Shown here: positions 55,154-64,000 of the stretch, one piece after another
How positions within the stretch are numbered: the stretch's first letter is position 1
Layout: every line of letters begins with the position of its first letter
Source of the DNA: Variimorphobacter saccharofermentans
GTDB taxonomy: Bacteria; Bacillota; Clostridia; Lachnospirales; Lachnospiraceae
Direction of reading: 5' to 3'
Assembly (NCBI RefSeq): GCF_014174405.1
Contig: NZ_JACEGA010000001.1
Span: forward strand, 1,951,001-2,015,000
Length of the DNA: 64,000 nt
Program-made: the position numbers and the translations under genes
The notes under the pieces: model-generated
Database searches by the model: none
Told to the model about the DNA's origin: nothing
The model's input: the letters and a program-made list of their open reading frames with translations, nothing else

Positions 55154-58100
55154 ATGCCTATGAATTCAAATTCATTAGATATATTTGATATAATTACCAG
55201 AAGCTGGTTTGTCCGCGCTCTTGGAAAGCCAACTGCAGTTCAGGAAGAGGCATGGCCTGCAATTGCTGCAGGTTCTCATACCCTGGTATCAGCACCAACC
55301 GGAACCGGTAAGACCTTATCTGCATTTCTGGTGTTTATCGATCGGCTTAAGGCAGAAGCAAGAGCAGGAACATTATCCAAGGAACTGCATCTAATCTATG
55401 TGTCTCCTTTAAAATCACTTGCAGGTGATATTCGGGAAAATCTTCGGAAACCATTGAACGGAATTTTAGAGGAAGAACGGAATTACAATCCGAATTTAAA
55501 AAGTACTCCGTTTGATATCAATATCGGAATTCGTACTGGTGATACGCCGCAAAATGAACGAAAAAAAATGATTAAAAATCCACCCCATATACTGATTACT
55601 ACTCCAGAATCTCTATATTTAATGCTTACCAGTATGTCTGGACAGAAAATACTACGTTCAGCAAAGGCTATCATCATTGATGAGCTTCATGCAATGATTG
55701 ATTCAAAACGTGGAGCCCATCTGATGTTATCCATAGCTCGACTTGATAAGCTATGCTCTCAGCCATTACAGCGAATTGGTTTATCTGCTACCATTGAACC
55801 ATTAAGTAAAGCGGCAGAGTATCTTTCACCGGATCCGGTGACAATTGTTGCTCCGAAGATGCATAAAGAGGTTGAACTAGCTATAACAAGCCCATTACCG
55901 GAAAGCAAGATTATGCATAAGGATTCCGTATGGAAGGAGCTGGCTTATACCGTTTACTCGCACTGTACAGGAACACGAAGTGTAATAGCTTTTGTTGAGG
56001 GACGCGCATATGCAGAAAAGCTAGCTTATTATGTCAATCAGTTAGGAGGCGAGAATTTTGCCAGGACGCATCATGGCAGCTTATCAAAAGAGCATCGGCT
56101 TGAAGTAGAGGAAGCGTTACGAAGAGGGGAGCTTCGCCTGTTATGCGCAACCTCTAGTATGGAATTAGGAATTGATGTTGGAGAAATAGACCAGGTATTC
56201 CAAATTGGTTGTCCCCGATCTATTTCCAGTACCATGCAACGATTAGGTCGTGCAGGACATAACCCGGGGCGAACCAGTGTAATGCATATATTTCCCCGTG
56301 TTGCTTCAGAATGCCTATATAGTGGCCTGACAGCAGAAGTAGTTCGAAAGGGAGGGGTAGAATATTCACGTCCTCCAAGGTTATGTCTTGATGTACTTGC
56401 CCAACACCTTGTTTCTATGGCTACGGGAGAAGGATATGATATAGACGAGGTAATGGAAATACTGCCACGAGCTTACCCCTTCTATGAGGTAACGAGAGAG
56501 GATGTAAAGGATGTTCTATGTATGTTGGCAGGAGATTATGAACATGAACGGGATATCCCAGTACGTCCAAGAATCTTATATGACCGAATACATGAACGTG
56601 TTGAGGGAGATCCCTATAGTCGTATGCTTGCAGTATCAGCCGGAGGAACCATTCCGGATAAAGGGCTCTTTGCGGTAAGAACTGAGAACGGTGTTAAGGT
56701 TGGTGAAGTGGATGAGGAATTTGTCTTTGAAGCACGGGTAGGAGACAAGTTCCTGCTGGGCTCCTTTTCCTGGCAGATTCAGCAGATACAAAAAGACACA
56801 GTATTGGTATCGCAATCATCGATCCAGGGAGCAAGACCACCGTTTTGGAAGGGTGAAATCAAGGGACGAACCATTCAGACAGGGATGGAATTCGGCAGAT
56901 TGATACGTAAGCTGTCAGTTGCCATTGAAACGAATACCATCGATAAGGAACTTACCAGTATGGGGTTGGATTATAGTGCAACTACGAATGCTGCAGATTT
57001 TCTGAGAAGACAGCTGGAGGCAACCGGGGTGTTACCGGATGACAAGACCATTGTAATAGAACATTTTCATGATGAAACTGGAAGCAATCAAGTTATGGTG
57101 CATTCCATATTCGGAAGACAGGTGAATGAGCCTCTGGCAATCTTATCCCATGAAATCGTAAGACGACGTACGAAAACAAGCTTCAGCTATTTTGTTGATG
57201 ACGATGGATTTCTCTTATTTCCCTACGGAGATTGTGAAATGCCGGAGGGTATATTATTCTCAATTAATCCAGATACGGCAAAATCCGTATTAGAAGCAGT
57301 ACTTCCTGCCACTTCGTTATTTAATATGACCTTCCGCTACAATGCAGGTAGAGCTCTTATGATGGGGGTTAAGAAAGCAGGGCGACAACCGTTGTGGGTA
57401 CAGCGCCTTCGTAGTACGCAAATGCTTGATTCTGTATTAAAATATCGTGAACACCCGTTAATACGGGAGACAAAACGAGAATGTCTTGAGGATTATTGGG
57501 ACTTGGAAGGTGTTGTTTTCCTTCTTCATGAAATACGGTCCGGTAATATTCAGGTTCGGGAAATATATCTGGATACACCTTCCCCTATGGCATTTCCTCT
57601 TAGACATCAGACAGAAGCATATATGATGTATGAGTATACCCCAACCACATCAGGAATTCATCATGCAACGGAAGAAGCACTGAATCAGATTAATTACATC
57701 GAACCAGCACCGGAACAGCTGGCAAAGGTATCGGAACGGGCCCGTTTACCAGAGGATGAAAAGCAGTTGCACTCCCTGTTAATGATTGAAGGTGATCTTA
57801 TAGCCGGTGAAATTGATGTTCCCATCGATTGGCTGGAAACACTGGCAGAGAGGGAACAGGTATGTTATATTGAGCCCGGCTTATGGATTGCTGCTGAACA
57901 ACAGGATGAATATCAAAAAGCTCTTCAGGAGGAGGTGCCTGAAGCCAGGCTACGCATAGTAAGAAGATTATTACGGTATCGAGGAGCATATTCCGTAGAA
58001 CTACTTGCAGAACGATATTTTTGGTCCGAGGATCTGGCTAGAAATGTACTAGCTCAACTATGTGAACAGGGACTTGCAGTGGAAAACAATGGTCTTTACT

Positions 58101-59296
58101 ATCATGCGGAGCTTTATGACAGAGCACGTAACGAGACTGTTAAAATCCGTCGTACACAGATTAAAACAGTACCTTCCGAACGCTATGCAGCACTTATTGC
58201 CAATCGTATGCGTATCACAGCGCCTCAGAAGGAACAGCTGGAGTATGGAATTAAGAATTTATGTGATCAGATCTATCCCGTTCAGCAATGGGAAGCAATT
58301 CTTTTGCCAGCACGGGTAAATGGATATCGACCGGAATTATTGGATACATTGTTGTCCGAAGGTAATTACTATTGGCAAATCCATTCAGATAAAGGACTCA
58401 GTTTTCATTTATATGATGAAATTGACTGGGAATCAGATTTATCTGATATAATGCTGGGATTAGAAGAAAATGAAAAAATCATATATGATGCATTATTAAA
58501 ACGAGGAGCTAGCTTTGTTCAAAGATTATCCAGCTTGATAGAAGGGGAATCACCTTATGATACATTGATTGAAATGGTTGAAAAAGGCCTGATTTTTGCA
58601 GATAGCTTTCTTCCGATAAGGCAGTTACTTTCTAGGGAGAAGCTGCAAAAGACTACGGTAAGACAACGGATATCGGCCAGATCGAAAGTGCTAGCTAACG
58701 GACGTTTTGAGCTATCCCGTCCGAGAATAGAACTGACAATGGAACAGAAGCTGAATCGAATCTTTGACCGGGTGATTATTCTTTCCCGTGAGACTGCTCA
58801 GGGTATTAACTGGAGTAAAGCACTGGAATTATTGCGTGTATGGGAATATACCGGACGAGTGAGACGTGGCTATTTTATCAAAGGATTATCAGGTGTTCAG
58901 TATATTAGAGCAGAAGAGTTTGACTCTACCATACTTGCATTAGAACAACCTAATGAAGATATTATATGGTTACCAGCAGTGGATCCTGCACAGCAATGGG
59001 GGAAAGCACTTCCTCATATGCAGGATCGTAGCTTCTTTAACATTCCTGGCAACGTAGTTGCATTGCGAGCAGGAATTCCGGTAGCGGTATTTGAACGACA
59101 GGGAAAAGTACTTCGCGTATTTGATGAGGAGGCACTTCATGAAGCACTTCCGATATTTGCACAGGATTTTGCACGAAAGAGAATATTTGCTTCGCAAAAA
59201 AGAATGATCGTGAAAGAATATCCTGAGATTGCTATGAATGTGCTTGCGAGTGCTGGCTTTATCCGTGAAATGCAGGATTATGTATTATATAAATAA
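55154..59296 (+). CDS. lhr: Lhr-type ATP-dependent helicase
   Basis: A 1380-residue superfamily 2 helicase. Motif I is SAPTGTGKT (about 45-53), motif II DELH (about 176-179), motif III GLSATIEP, and motif VI is in STMQRLGRAGHNPGR. The Lhr-core winged helix and beta-barrel follow, and the last ~500 residues match the Lhr C-terminal region of stacked winged-helix repeats. Lhr proteins unwind RNA:DNA hybrids and are implicated in DNA repair. It is an unusual find in clostridia, where the full-length form is patchy. The gene stands alone. Confidence 0.9.
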   Translation: MPMNSNSLDIFDIITRSWFVRALGKPTAVQEEAWPAIAAGSHTLVSAPTGTGKTLSAFLVFIDRLKAEARAGTLSKELHLIYVSPLKSLAGDIRENLRKPLNGILEEERNYNPNLKSTPFDINIGIRTGDTPQNERKKMIKNPPHILITTPESLYLMLTSMSGQKILRSAKAIIIDELHAMIDSKRGAHLMLSIARLDKLCSQPLQRIGLSATIEPLSKAAEYLSPDPVTIVAPKMHKEVELAITSPLPESKIMHKDSVWKELAYTVYSHCTGTRSVIAFVEGRAYAEKLAYYVNQLGGENFARTHHGSLSKEHRLEVEEALRRGELRLLCATSSMELGIDVGEIDQVFQIGCPRSISSTMQRLGRAGHNPGRTSVMHIFPRVASECLYSGLTAEVVRKGGVEYSRPPRLCLDVLAQHLVSMATGEGYDIDEVMEILPRAYPFYEVTREDVKDVLCMLAGDYEHERDIPVRPRILYDRIHERVEGDPYSRMLAVSAGGTIPDKGLFAVRTENGVKVGEVDEEFVFEARVGDKFLLGSFSWQIQQIQKDTVLVSQSSIQGARPPFWKGEIKGRTIQTGMEFGRLIRKLSVAIETNTIDKELTSMGLDYSATTNAADFLRRQLEATGVLPDDKTIVIEHFHDETGSNQVMVHSIFGRQVNEPLAILSHEIVRRRTKTSFSYFVDDDGFLLFPYGDCEMPEGILFSINPDTAKSVLEAVLPATSLFNMTFRYNAGRALMMGVKKAGRQPLWVQRLRSTQMLDSVLKYREHPLIRETKRECLEDYWDLEGVVFLLHEIRSGNIQVREIYLDTPSPMAFPLRHQTEAYMMYEYTPTTSGIHHATEEALNQINYIEPAPEQLAKVSERARLPEDEKQLHSLLMIEGDLIAGEIDVPIDWLETLAEREQVCYIEPGLWIAAEQQDEYQKALQEEVPEARLRIVRRLLRYRGAYSVELLAERYFWSEDLARNVLAQLCEQGLAVENNGLYYHAELYDRARNETVKIRRTQIKTVPSERYAALIANRMRITAPQKEQLEYGIKNLCDQIYPVQQWEAILLPARVNGYRPELLDTLLSEGNYYWQIHSDKGLSFHLYDEIDWESDLSDIMLGLEENEKIIYDALLKRGASFVQRLSSLIEGESPYDTLIEMVEKGLIFADSFLPIRQLLSREKLQKTTVRQRISARSKVLANGRFELSRPRIELTMEQKLNRIFDRVIILSRETAQGINWSKALELLRVWEYTGRVRRGYFIKGLSGVQYIRAEEFDSTILALEQPNEDIIWLPAVDPAQQWGKALPHMQDRSFFNIPGNVVALRAGIPVAVFERQGKVLRVFDEEALHEALPIFAQDFARKRIFASQKRMIVKEYPEIAMNVLASAGFIREMQDYVLYK

Positions 59297-59377
59297 TTTG
59301 GAATGGAAAAAGAGCATTCACAGTCAAGCATAACGCACCTTATAATGATATTCTTTTGGAGAAGGAGGTGCTAACAG

Positions 59378-60283
59378 ATGCACGCATGGGAACAAATACA
59401 GCAAACCATAGAATATATTGAAAATCATATATCGGAGGAGGTTAATATTGATGATCTCGCAAAGATGGCTTCTTTGTCACCGTTTTATTATCAACGTCTA
59501 TTTCGTCGTCTAGTGAAAAAGCCGGTAGCAGAATATGTGAAGCTTCGTCGTTTGGCGAAAGCAACTGAAGAATTACTGAATAAGGATAAGCGAATCATTG
59601 ACATTGCTTTAGATTTGGGATTTACCTCACATGAGCATTTTTCCAGATCCTTTAAGCAAGCCTTTGGAATGACTCCTGATGAATATCGGAAGAACCCAAT
59701 AACACTGAATCGAATGACAAAGCCTGAGCTTTTACTTCATTATGTATTAATAGATGAAGGAGTACCATTAATCACGAATGGTATAGTGCTGGAAATCAAC
59801 AGACTCCAAATCACCGAGCCGATTAATTATGTCGGTCTGCATATAGATATGCCGGCCCAATATGTGGACGGGCTTGGAACAGAGTCAGGTGTTGACCCTT
59901 TGGGCAACCTATGGGATAGCTTCCATGATAAGAAAGTAATGGAATTGGGACTTTCTGCAGATAGTGAGGAGCTTGGTGTGGCATATCCCAGCTCAAAAGA
60001 AGGATATTTTAGTTATTTTGCGGGAGGAAAAGGAGTAAGAGAAGCAGTTTCAGAGGACTGTATCAACTGGGAATTGCCACCTGGTAATTATATTGTATGC
60101 TCCTTTGAAGCAGAAAGCTTTGAGTATCTGGTTATGGATGCACTTTACAAAGCGCAGCAGTATATTTATAATATCTGGTTACCAAATCATAAATTACAGA
60201 CTGAGCCTTTTTGTGCAGAGCGATATGCTAGCCATTCCCCAGATACAACATGTATGGAATTATGGCTCAAAGTGGCGGAATAA
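59378..60283 (+). CDS. AraC family regulator with GyrI-like effector domain
   Basis: A 301-residue regulator: two helix-turn-helix motifs (8-105, IDDLAKMASLSPFYYQRLFRRL and IIDIALDLGFTSHEHFSRSFKQAFGMTPDEYR in pattern) followed by a GyrI-like small-molecule-binding domain (about 130-300). This is the Rob/SoxS-like multidrug-sensing layout. AAGGAGG precedes the ATG. Its target genes are not identifiable here. Confidence 0.92.
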   Translation: MHAWEQIQQTIEYIENHISEEVNIDDLAKMASLSPFYYQRLFRRLVKKPVAEYVKLRRLAKATEELLNKDKRIIDIALDLGFTSHEHFSRSFKQAFGMTPDEYRKNPITLNRMTKPELLLHYVLIDEGVPLITNGIVLEINRLQITEPINYVGLHIDMPAQYVDGLGTESGVDPLGNLWDSFHDKKVMELGLSADSEELGVAYPSSKEGYFSYFAGGKGVREAVSEDCINWELPPGNYIVCSFEAESFEYLVMDALYKAQQYIYNIWLPNHKLQTEPFCAERYASHSPDTTCMELWLKVAE

Positions 60284-60368
60284 ATATTCTTATAAATTCA
60301 TATACGGTCACCATATTGCAATTTATTAAAATAAGTAGGATTTGAACGGCAGATTATGAAATAACTAA

Positions 60369-60397
60369 TTGCTTCATTGTCGAAAACAGAGTATAAT
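60369..60397 (+). promoter_or_regulatory. Promoter of the HPr-like gene
   Basis: TTGCTT (60369-60374), 17 bp, TATAAT (60392-60397), about 30 bases before the start. Confidence 0.65.
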
Positions 60398-60427
60398 TTT
60401 AATATATTATTTAGGAGGGTGAAGTAT

Positions 60428-60664
60428 ATGAAATCAAAAAGAATTCGATTCGAATCAGCCAATGACCTTTATGATTTTAATAAAGAGGCTACAAAGTGTA
60501 AGACAGAAGTAAGAATTCAGACAAAAAGCGAGGCCTTTAATTTTGATGCCAAGACACTTCTCGGACTATTCTTTGCTATGAACTTATCCGACCTTGAGGT
60601 GATTTACAGTGAAGAAGAGACGGAATTTGATGAATTCTTAAAGAGACTTGAGGTAAAAGAATAA
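60428..60664 (+). CDS. HPr-fold protein without histidine
   Basis: A 78-residue protein with the beta-alpha-beta layout and tail of PTS HPr (VRIQTKSEAFNFDAKTLLGLFFAM aligns with HPr's NLKSIMGVMSL helix region; EVIYSEEETEFDEFLKRL with the last strand and helix). It contains no histidine at all, so the phosphorylatable His15 is lost and it cannot be a phosphocarrier. It may be a regulatory or binding relative. The ATG at 60428 with AGGAGGGTG upstream is preferred to frames starting at 60377. Confidence 0.75.
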   Translation: MKSKRIRFESANDLYDFNKEATKCKTEVRIQTKSEAFNFDAKTLLGLFFAMNLSDLEVIYSEEETEFDEFLKRLEVKE

Positions 60665-60683
60665 TATGTATTATAGTTCATAG

Positions 60684-60733
60684 ATGAGCTGTTACATTAA
60701 TGGTATAAAACCAATATTGTACAGCTCATTTTT
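60684..60733 (+). terminator. Terminator of the HPr-like gene
   Basis: ATGAGCTGT pairs with ACAGCTCAT, followed by TTTTGC. Confidence 0.85.
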
Positions 60734-61028
60734 GCGTAGTAAAATAGTGTAATGTATTAGCCAATATAAGATGCTAACAGGAAAAATAAGAAATAGTTAA
60801 CATAATATAAATATGTCAATAGTAATATTACTTGATGTTATTATAGGATATGTTTATAAACCTTTGTAGAATATTGTTAGTGGAGGAGTGGGAATTAATA
60901 AGTATAGATGTTTTAAAAAGAGAAAGAGTATGCAGTTAGTTTAGGATGTATGTTTGAGCTTAAATGATGGATTTGAAAATGTGATAGATATATGATTGTA
61001 ATCTAATCATATATTAGGAAAGGAAACT
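60734..61028. other. AT-rich intergenic region
   Basis: No credible gene. A small hairpin ATATGATT/AATCATAT sits just before the ribosome binding site of the GNAT gene (about 60990-61015) and could affect its translation. Otherwise nothing is recognised. Confidence 0.4.
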
Positions 61029-61529
61029 ATGATGAACTATATTATTGATAAAATGAAAGAAACAGATTGGCCACAGGTTTCAGAAATTTATTTGGCAGGA
61101 ATAAAGACAGAGATAGCTACTTTTCAAAGCAGTGTACCGACTTGGGAAGAATGGAACAAGGAGCATATTACTACCTGCCGGTTTGTCGCACGTGATGGAG
61201 AAGAAATATTGGGATGGGTTGCCTTATCACCCGTATCAAGTCGTTGCGTTTATGCAGGAGTAGCTGAACTTAGTATTTATATTAATGAAAAACATAAGGG
61301 AATAGGTGTTGGTACCTCACTTCTTAATTATTTGATAGAGCAATCTGAGAAGGAGGGATTTTGGACATTACAATCCGGGATCATTCGAGAAAATATATCC
61401 AGTCAGATGTTACATAAGAAATGCGGCTTTCGAGAAATAGGATATAGAGAACGTGTAGGTAAAATGAATAATGGAAAGTGGCATGATGTTATTATCATGG
61501 AACGTAGAAGTAAAGTCGTTGGTATATAG
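61029..61529 (+). CDS. GNAT acetyltransferase (Pat/phosphinothricin-type)
   Basis: A 166-residue acyltransferase close to the PatA/MddA (phosphinothricin or methionine derivative) group: VSEIYLAGIKTEIATFQSSVPTWEEWN near the start, AELSIYINEKHKGIGVGTSLLNYLIEQSE with the acetyl-CoA loop, and GFREIGYRERVGKMNNGKWHDVIIMER at the end (patterns shortened). The natural substrate is probably a small amine or amino-acid analogue. A second ATG at 61032 is equally possible. Confidence 0.88.
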   Translation: MMNYIIDKMKETDWPQVSEIYLAGIKTEIATFQSSVPTWEEWNKEHITTCRFVARDGEEILGWVALSPVSSRCVYAGVAELSIYINEKHKGIGVGTSLLNYLIEQSEKEGFWTLQSGIIRENISSQMLHKKCGFREIGYRERVGKMNNGKWHDVIIMERRSKVVGI

Positions 61530-61572
61530 ATTGATTTAATACGGATTGATTTAAATAAGGAGTTAATATAGC

Positions 61573-61616
61573 AACACAATTGGACAAATGCAAACAAAGT
61601 TCAATTGTGTTTATTT
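61573..61616 (+). terminator. Terminator of the GNAT gene
   Basis: AACACAATTG pairs with CAATTGTGTT, followed by TATTTAT. Confidence 0.85.
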
Positions 61617-61681
61617 ATATGTAGACATATTAAGTAAAATGATGTATAATTCATAACAAATATATAAATAGGAGTTATAAT

Positions 61682-62158
61682 ATGGAATATAATTATTTAA
61701 TATGGAATTACACAGTCGAAGAAATTGCTCAAGGATATAAGGAATGCAAAGATACCTATATGTGTACCTTATGCGGTAAAGAATACAAAAAAGGGCTGAT
61801 ATTTCCAATAGAAGATAAGCTATTTGATGCATTTGGTGCAGTAAAGGAACATCATATATCAGAACACGGATTTACTGTTGATTATATACTAAATAAGGAA
61901 GCCTCGTTAAGTGGAATATCCGATGTACAGCAGCAAATCTTAAAGCTGATGTCGGAAGGTAAGGATGATAAAATGATTGCTCAGATCCTTGGAATTGCAC
62001 AATCTACTGTAAGAAACCATCGGTTCAAGCTAAGGGAGAAAGAAAAACAGGCAAAATTCTTCCTTGCACTTATGCAATCATTAGAAAATAAAACGAAACG
62101 TTCTATCAGACAGGCTGATTCTGGATTTATCGAAGAAATTCATCAATCGGCACAATGA
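61682..62158 (+). CDS. LuxR-type HTH regulator, N-terminal part of a broken or coupled DUF2087 gene
   Basis: A 158-residue protein with a C2H2-like zinc motif (CTLCGKEY...HHISEHG, residues 33-61), then a LuxR-type helix-turn-helix (ISDVQQQILKLMSEGKDDKMIAQILGIAQSTVRNH in pattern, about 80-115). Family members usually continue into an ITDEEREK linker and DUF2087. Here the frame ends in TGA that overlaps an ATG (ATGA), and the expected continuation is in the next frames, so the gene seems split by two shifts. It could still act as a small DNA-binding protein. Confidence 0.7.
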   Translation: MEYNYLIWNYTVEEIAQGYKECKDTYMCTLCGKEYKKGLIFPIEDKLFDAFGAVKEHHISEHGFTVDYILNKEASLSGISDVQQQILKLMSEGKDDKMIAQILGIAQSTVRNHRFKLREKEKQAKFFLALMQSLENKTKRSIRQADSGFIEEIHQSAQ

Positions 62159-62217
62159 TTGATGACAGATATATTATTACAGACGAGGAAAGAGAGAAAA
62201 CAATAAAACGTATATGA
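62155..62217 (+). CDS. 20-codon linker ORF between HTH and DUF2087 parts
   Basis: The frame reads MIDDRYIITDEEREKTIKRI, which matches the linker expected between HTH and DUF2087. Its ATG overlaps the upstream stop (ATGA) and its stop overlaps the next ATG (ATGA at 62214-62217). It is either a translationally coupled micro-ORF or a fragment left by two single-base deletions. Confidence 0.4.
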   Translation: MIDDRYIITDEEREKTIKRI

Positions 62218-62444
62218 ATAAAAATGGTTCCTTGAAGCAATTTCCGGCTAAAGAGAAGAAAAAGATTATTCTGCTTAGAGAAATAATGAAGAAATTTCAA
62301 CATAACAAAGAGTATAATGAAAATGAGGTTAATCAAATATTAGAAAGCATTTATAGTGATTTTCCTACGTTACGAAGATACTTAATTGAATATGGATTTC
62401 TGGAGCGATCAATTGATTGTAGTGTATACAAAGTAAAGAAATAA
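62214..62444 (+). CDS. DUF2087 domain protein, C-terminal part of the broken or coupled gene
   Basis: A 76-residue frame that begins NKNGSLKQFPAKEKKKIILLREI and ends LRRYLIEYGFLERS, both typical of DUF2087, a domain usually fused after a LuxR-type helix-turn-helix. There is no own ribosome binding site; translation would depend on the upstream ATGA overlaps. A second DUF2087 gene lies just downstream. Confidence 0.65.
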   Translation: MNKNGSLKQFPAKEKKKIILLREIMKKFQHNKEYNENEVNQILESIYSDFPTLRRYLIEYGFLERSIDCSVYKVKK

Positions 62445-62463
62445 GTTTAAGAGGGTGAAAAAT

Positions 62464-62754
62464 TTGGAAAAATGGATAAAAAACTATTTAAATGAGGAAG
62501 GGAAGTTAAAAGCATTTCCATCAAAAAGAAAGCTTAAGATAGCTGCAATGTTTTATATTGCCTCAAGTATAGATGATAATGTAAAGTATTCTGAAAAGGA
62601 AATGAATGAGTTGATTAATAAAAAATGCTGCTTTAACGATGCTGCATTATTACGTAGGGAAATGTATGATTACCGATTTATTAATCGATCCCTGGATGGT
62701 AGAACTTATTGGAAAGAAGGCATTCAGCCAGATCCTGAGCAATATGATTTATGA
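62464..62754 (+). CDS. DUF2087 domain protein
   Basis: A 96-residue protein with KLKAFPSKRKLKIAAMFYIAS and AALLRREMYDYRFINRSLDGRTYW, the DUF2087 core, and a short tail. A TTG start at 62464 has GAGG 9 bases upstream; a GTG at 62455 touches that site. DUF2087 proteins are usually regulators or their partners. It probably belongs to the same transcript as the HTH/DUF2087 gene upstream. Confidence 0.72.
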   Translation: MEKWIKNYLNEEGKLKAFPSKRKLKIAAMFYIASSIDDNVKYSEKEMNELINKKCCFNDAALLRREMYDYRFINRSLDGRTYWKEGIQPDPEQYDL

Positions 62755-62869
62755 TATGATTATTTTAATTTATGAATGGATATGAATAAGTTTATCTCTA
62801 ATTAATAGTTGCAATATACAACAGTTGCATGTTATAATGGATAAAAATGTTGGTTTATGGAGGAGCATT

Positions 62870-63598
62870 ATGCAGTTTAAAGATAAGGTTTATGTTATAA
62901 CCGGAACCAATTCTGGAATAGGAAAAGCCTGTGCAACACAACTACTTGATAAGGAAGCTACTATAATTGGATTAGATTTCAAGGAAAGTACGATTAAACA
63001 TCCAAGCTATATCCACTTCATAGTTGATATTAGGAATGAAGAGAGGATATCTGAAATATTTAATGATATAGATTATAGATATAGTCGAATAGATGGACTA
63101 TGCAACTGTGCCGGTATATTTGCCAATGCAAAGCCATTCTATGAGTTAGATTCCGATGAATGGGATAATGTAATCAGAACGAATCTAACCGGAGCATTCT
63201 TAGTTTCAAAGCATGTGGCACGTAGGATGATAAAACAAAAAAATGGTAAAATCGTTCTTATAGGCTGCATTCGATCTAAAATATTTAGACCAAATATGGC
63301 GGATTATGCTGCATCCAAAGGGGGAATAGTAGCACTTACTGCGTCTATGGCTTTGGATTTAGCTCCTCATAATATAACAGTGAACAGTGTCGCTCCAGGG
63401 TTCACTTATACCGGTATGACTGCGAAATCTTTTGATAATCATGATATACGAAAATCCTCCGAGAACATCATACCTGTAGGGAGGATTGCCGAACCGGAAG
63501 ATATAGCAAAGGTAGTACTATTCCTTTTATCGGATTTATCAGATTATATCAATGGTGAAACAATTTATACTGATGGTGGTTTTATAATTTCAAAATAA
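62870..63598 (+). CDS. Short-chain dehydrogenase/reductase
   Basis: A 242-residue NAD(P)-dependent oxidoreductase: TGTNSGIGKACA is the cofactor motif TGxxxGIG, NCAG the structural motif, and YAASK the active site (Tyr and Lys), with a GCIRS serine region before it. The start at 62870 has GGAGGAG upstream; the upstream in-frame ATG at 62825 adds non-family sequence. It is most like the FabG/3-oxoacyl-reductase branch, but the substrate cannot be told. Confidence 0.92.
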   Translation: MQFKDKVYVITGTNSGIGKACATQLLDKEATIIGLDFKESTIKHPSYIHFIVDIRNEERISEIFNDIDYRYSRIDGLCNCAGIFANAKPFYELDSDEWDNVIRTNLTGAFLVSKHVARRMIKQKNGKIVLIGCIRSKIFRPNMADYAASKGGIVALTASMALDLAPHNITVNSVAPGFTYTGMTAKSFDNHDIRKSSENIIPVGRIAEPEDIAKVVLFLLSDLSDYINGETIYTDGGFIISK

Positions 63599-63627
63599 TA
63601 TTTAGCATAATGATGAAAGGAGGATTT

Positions 63628-64000
63628 ATGAATTACTCAGGAAGCGATTATTTGAGGGAATTATTAAGAATTTTGGTAAGAAGTCTAGGTATTCTTGAAA
63701 AAAATGATGTCAGCTGTTACGGAGTAACACTTGCACAATGTCATACTATTGTTGAAATTGGAAGAGCCCAGAAAATATCCCTGATAGATCTCGCTGATTT
63801 ACTGGGGTTGGATAAAAGTACAATGAGCAGAACGATTAATAACCTGGTCAATTTGAATTTAGTAAATAGAGAAACTGACTCAGATAATAGACGTTATATT
63901 TCAATACAATTAACGGATAAGGGAATTGAGGTGTTTCGAAATATTGAAGATAGCATGAATGATTATTATTCTAAAATATTCAATTCAATTGCAAGTGATA
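63628..64000 (+). CDS. MarR family regulator, 3' end outside window
   Basis: About 124 codons are present, with AAAGGAGG before the ATG. The winged helix-turn-helix reads SLIDLADLLGLDKSTMSRTINNLVNLNLVNRETDSDNRRYISIQLT in pattern, characteristic of MarR. It starts 30 bases after the SDR gene and may be in the same transcript. The frame is still open at the window end. Confidence 0.9.
   Translation, partial: MNYSGSDYLRELLRILVRSLGILEKNDVSCYGVTLAQCHTIVEIGRAQKISLIDLADLLGLDKSTMSRTINNLVNLNLVNRETDSDNRRYISIQLTDKGIEVFRNIEDSMNDYYSKIFNSIASD

Overview
The window is low-GC DNA with dense Firmicutes-type genes. Ribosome binding sites of AGGAGG type are strong, and sigma-A promoters (TTGACA, 17 bp, TATAAT) and Rho-independent terminators are easy to find. 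An L27 protein with a cleavable N-terminal extension next to its protease Prp, a lexA gene divergent from a LysM (YneA-like) gene, a class II BirA and the gene content point to an anaerobic clostridium, most likely a Lachnospiraceae member (Clostridium cluster XIVa). The species cannot be fixed from sequence reading alone.

Layout. 1-5.1 kb: the end of formate-tetrahydrofolate ligase, a 211-bp near-perfect inverted repeat, a secreted protein, an Fe/Mn superoxide dismutase and pyrBI (minus). 5.35-5.86 kb: an apparently self-contained transcription unit with promoter, tandem ~56-bp repeats carrying micro-ORFs, and terminator; this is the strongest candidate for something undescribed. 5.9-16.8 kb: a SWIM/SNF2 helicase, a flavodoxin-like protein, birA and bioY with a probable BirA operator, a zinc-ribbon membrane protein, tyrS, and a three-gene ABC-2 exporter behind a long structured leader. 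17.3-36.1 kb: the conserved radical SAM - DUF2344 - RNase E/G - L21 - Prp - L27 - Obg - YhbY - NadD - YqeK - RsfS cluster. It is interrupted between RNase E/G and L21 by about 9 kb holding YbaK, a TetR-controlled FtsX-type ABC system, a chemoreceptor, an S41 protease and a small GADGPT-motif membrane protein.

36.2-37.8 kb is an SOS locus: lexA and a yneA-like division inhibitor share an intergenic region with six LexA-like boxes. 38-45 kb is a mixed accessory zone: HAD hydrolase, an AraC regulator with an in-frame amber codon, toroid-like protein, nitroreductase, a YjbR-GNAT fusion, VOC protein, tyrosine recombinase and TtcA. 45-55 kb is an envelope block: cell-wall amidase, GH10-like protein, and two paralogous secreted Ig-like repeat proteins on either side of an O-antigen-ligase-like polytopic protein. 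55-64 kb holds an Lhr-type helicase, an AraC/GyrI-like regulator, an HPr-like protein without histidine, GNAT, a broken or coupled LuxR-HTH/DUF2087 regulator, another DUF2087 protein, an SDR enzyme and a MarR regulator cut by the window end.

All calls come from reading the sequence. No database search or folding program was run, so family names rest on recognised motifs and RNA structures on hand pairing.
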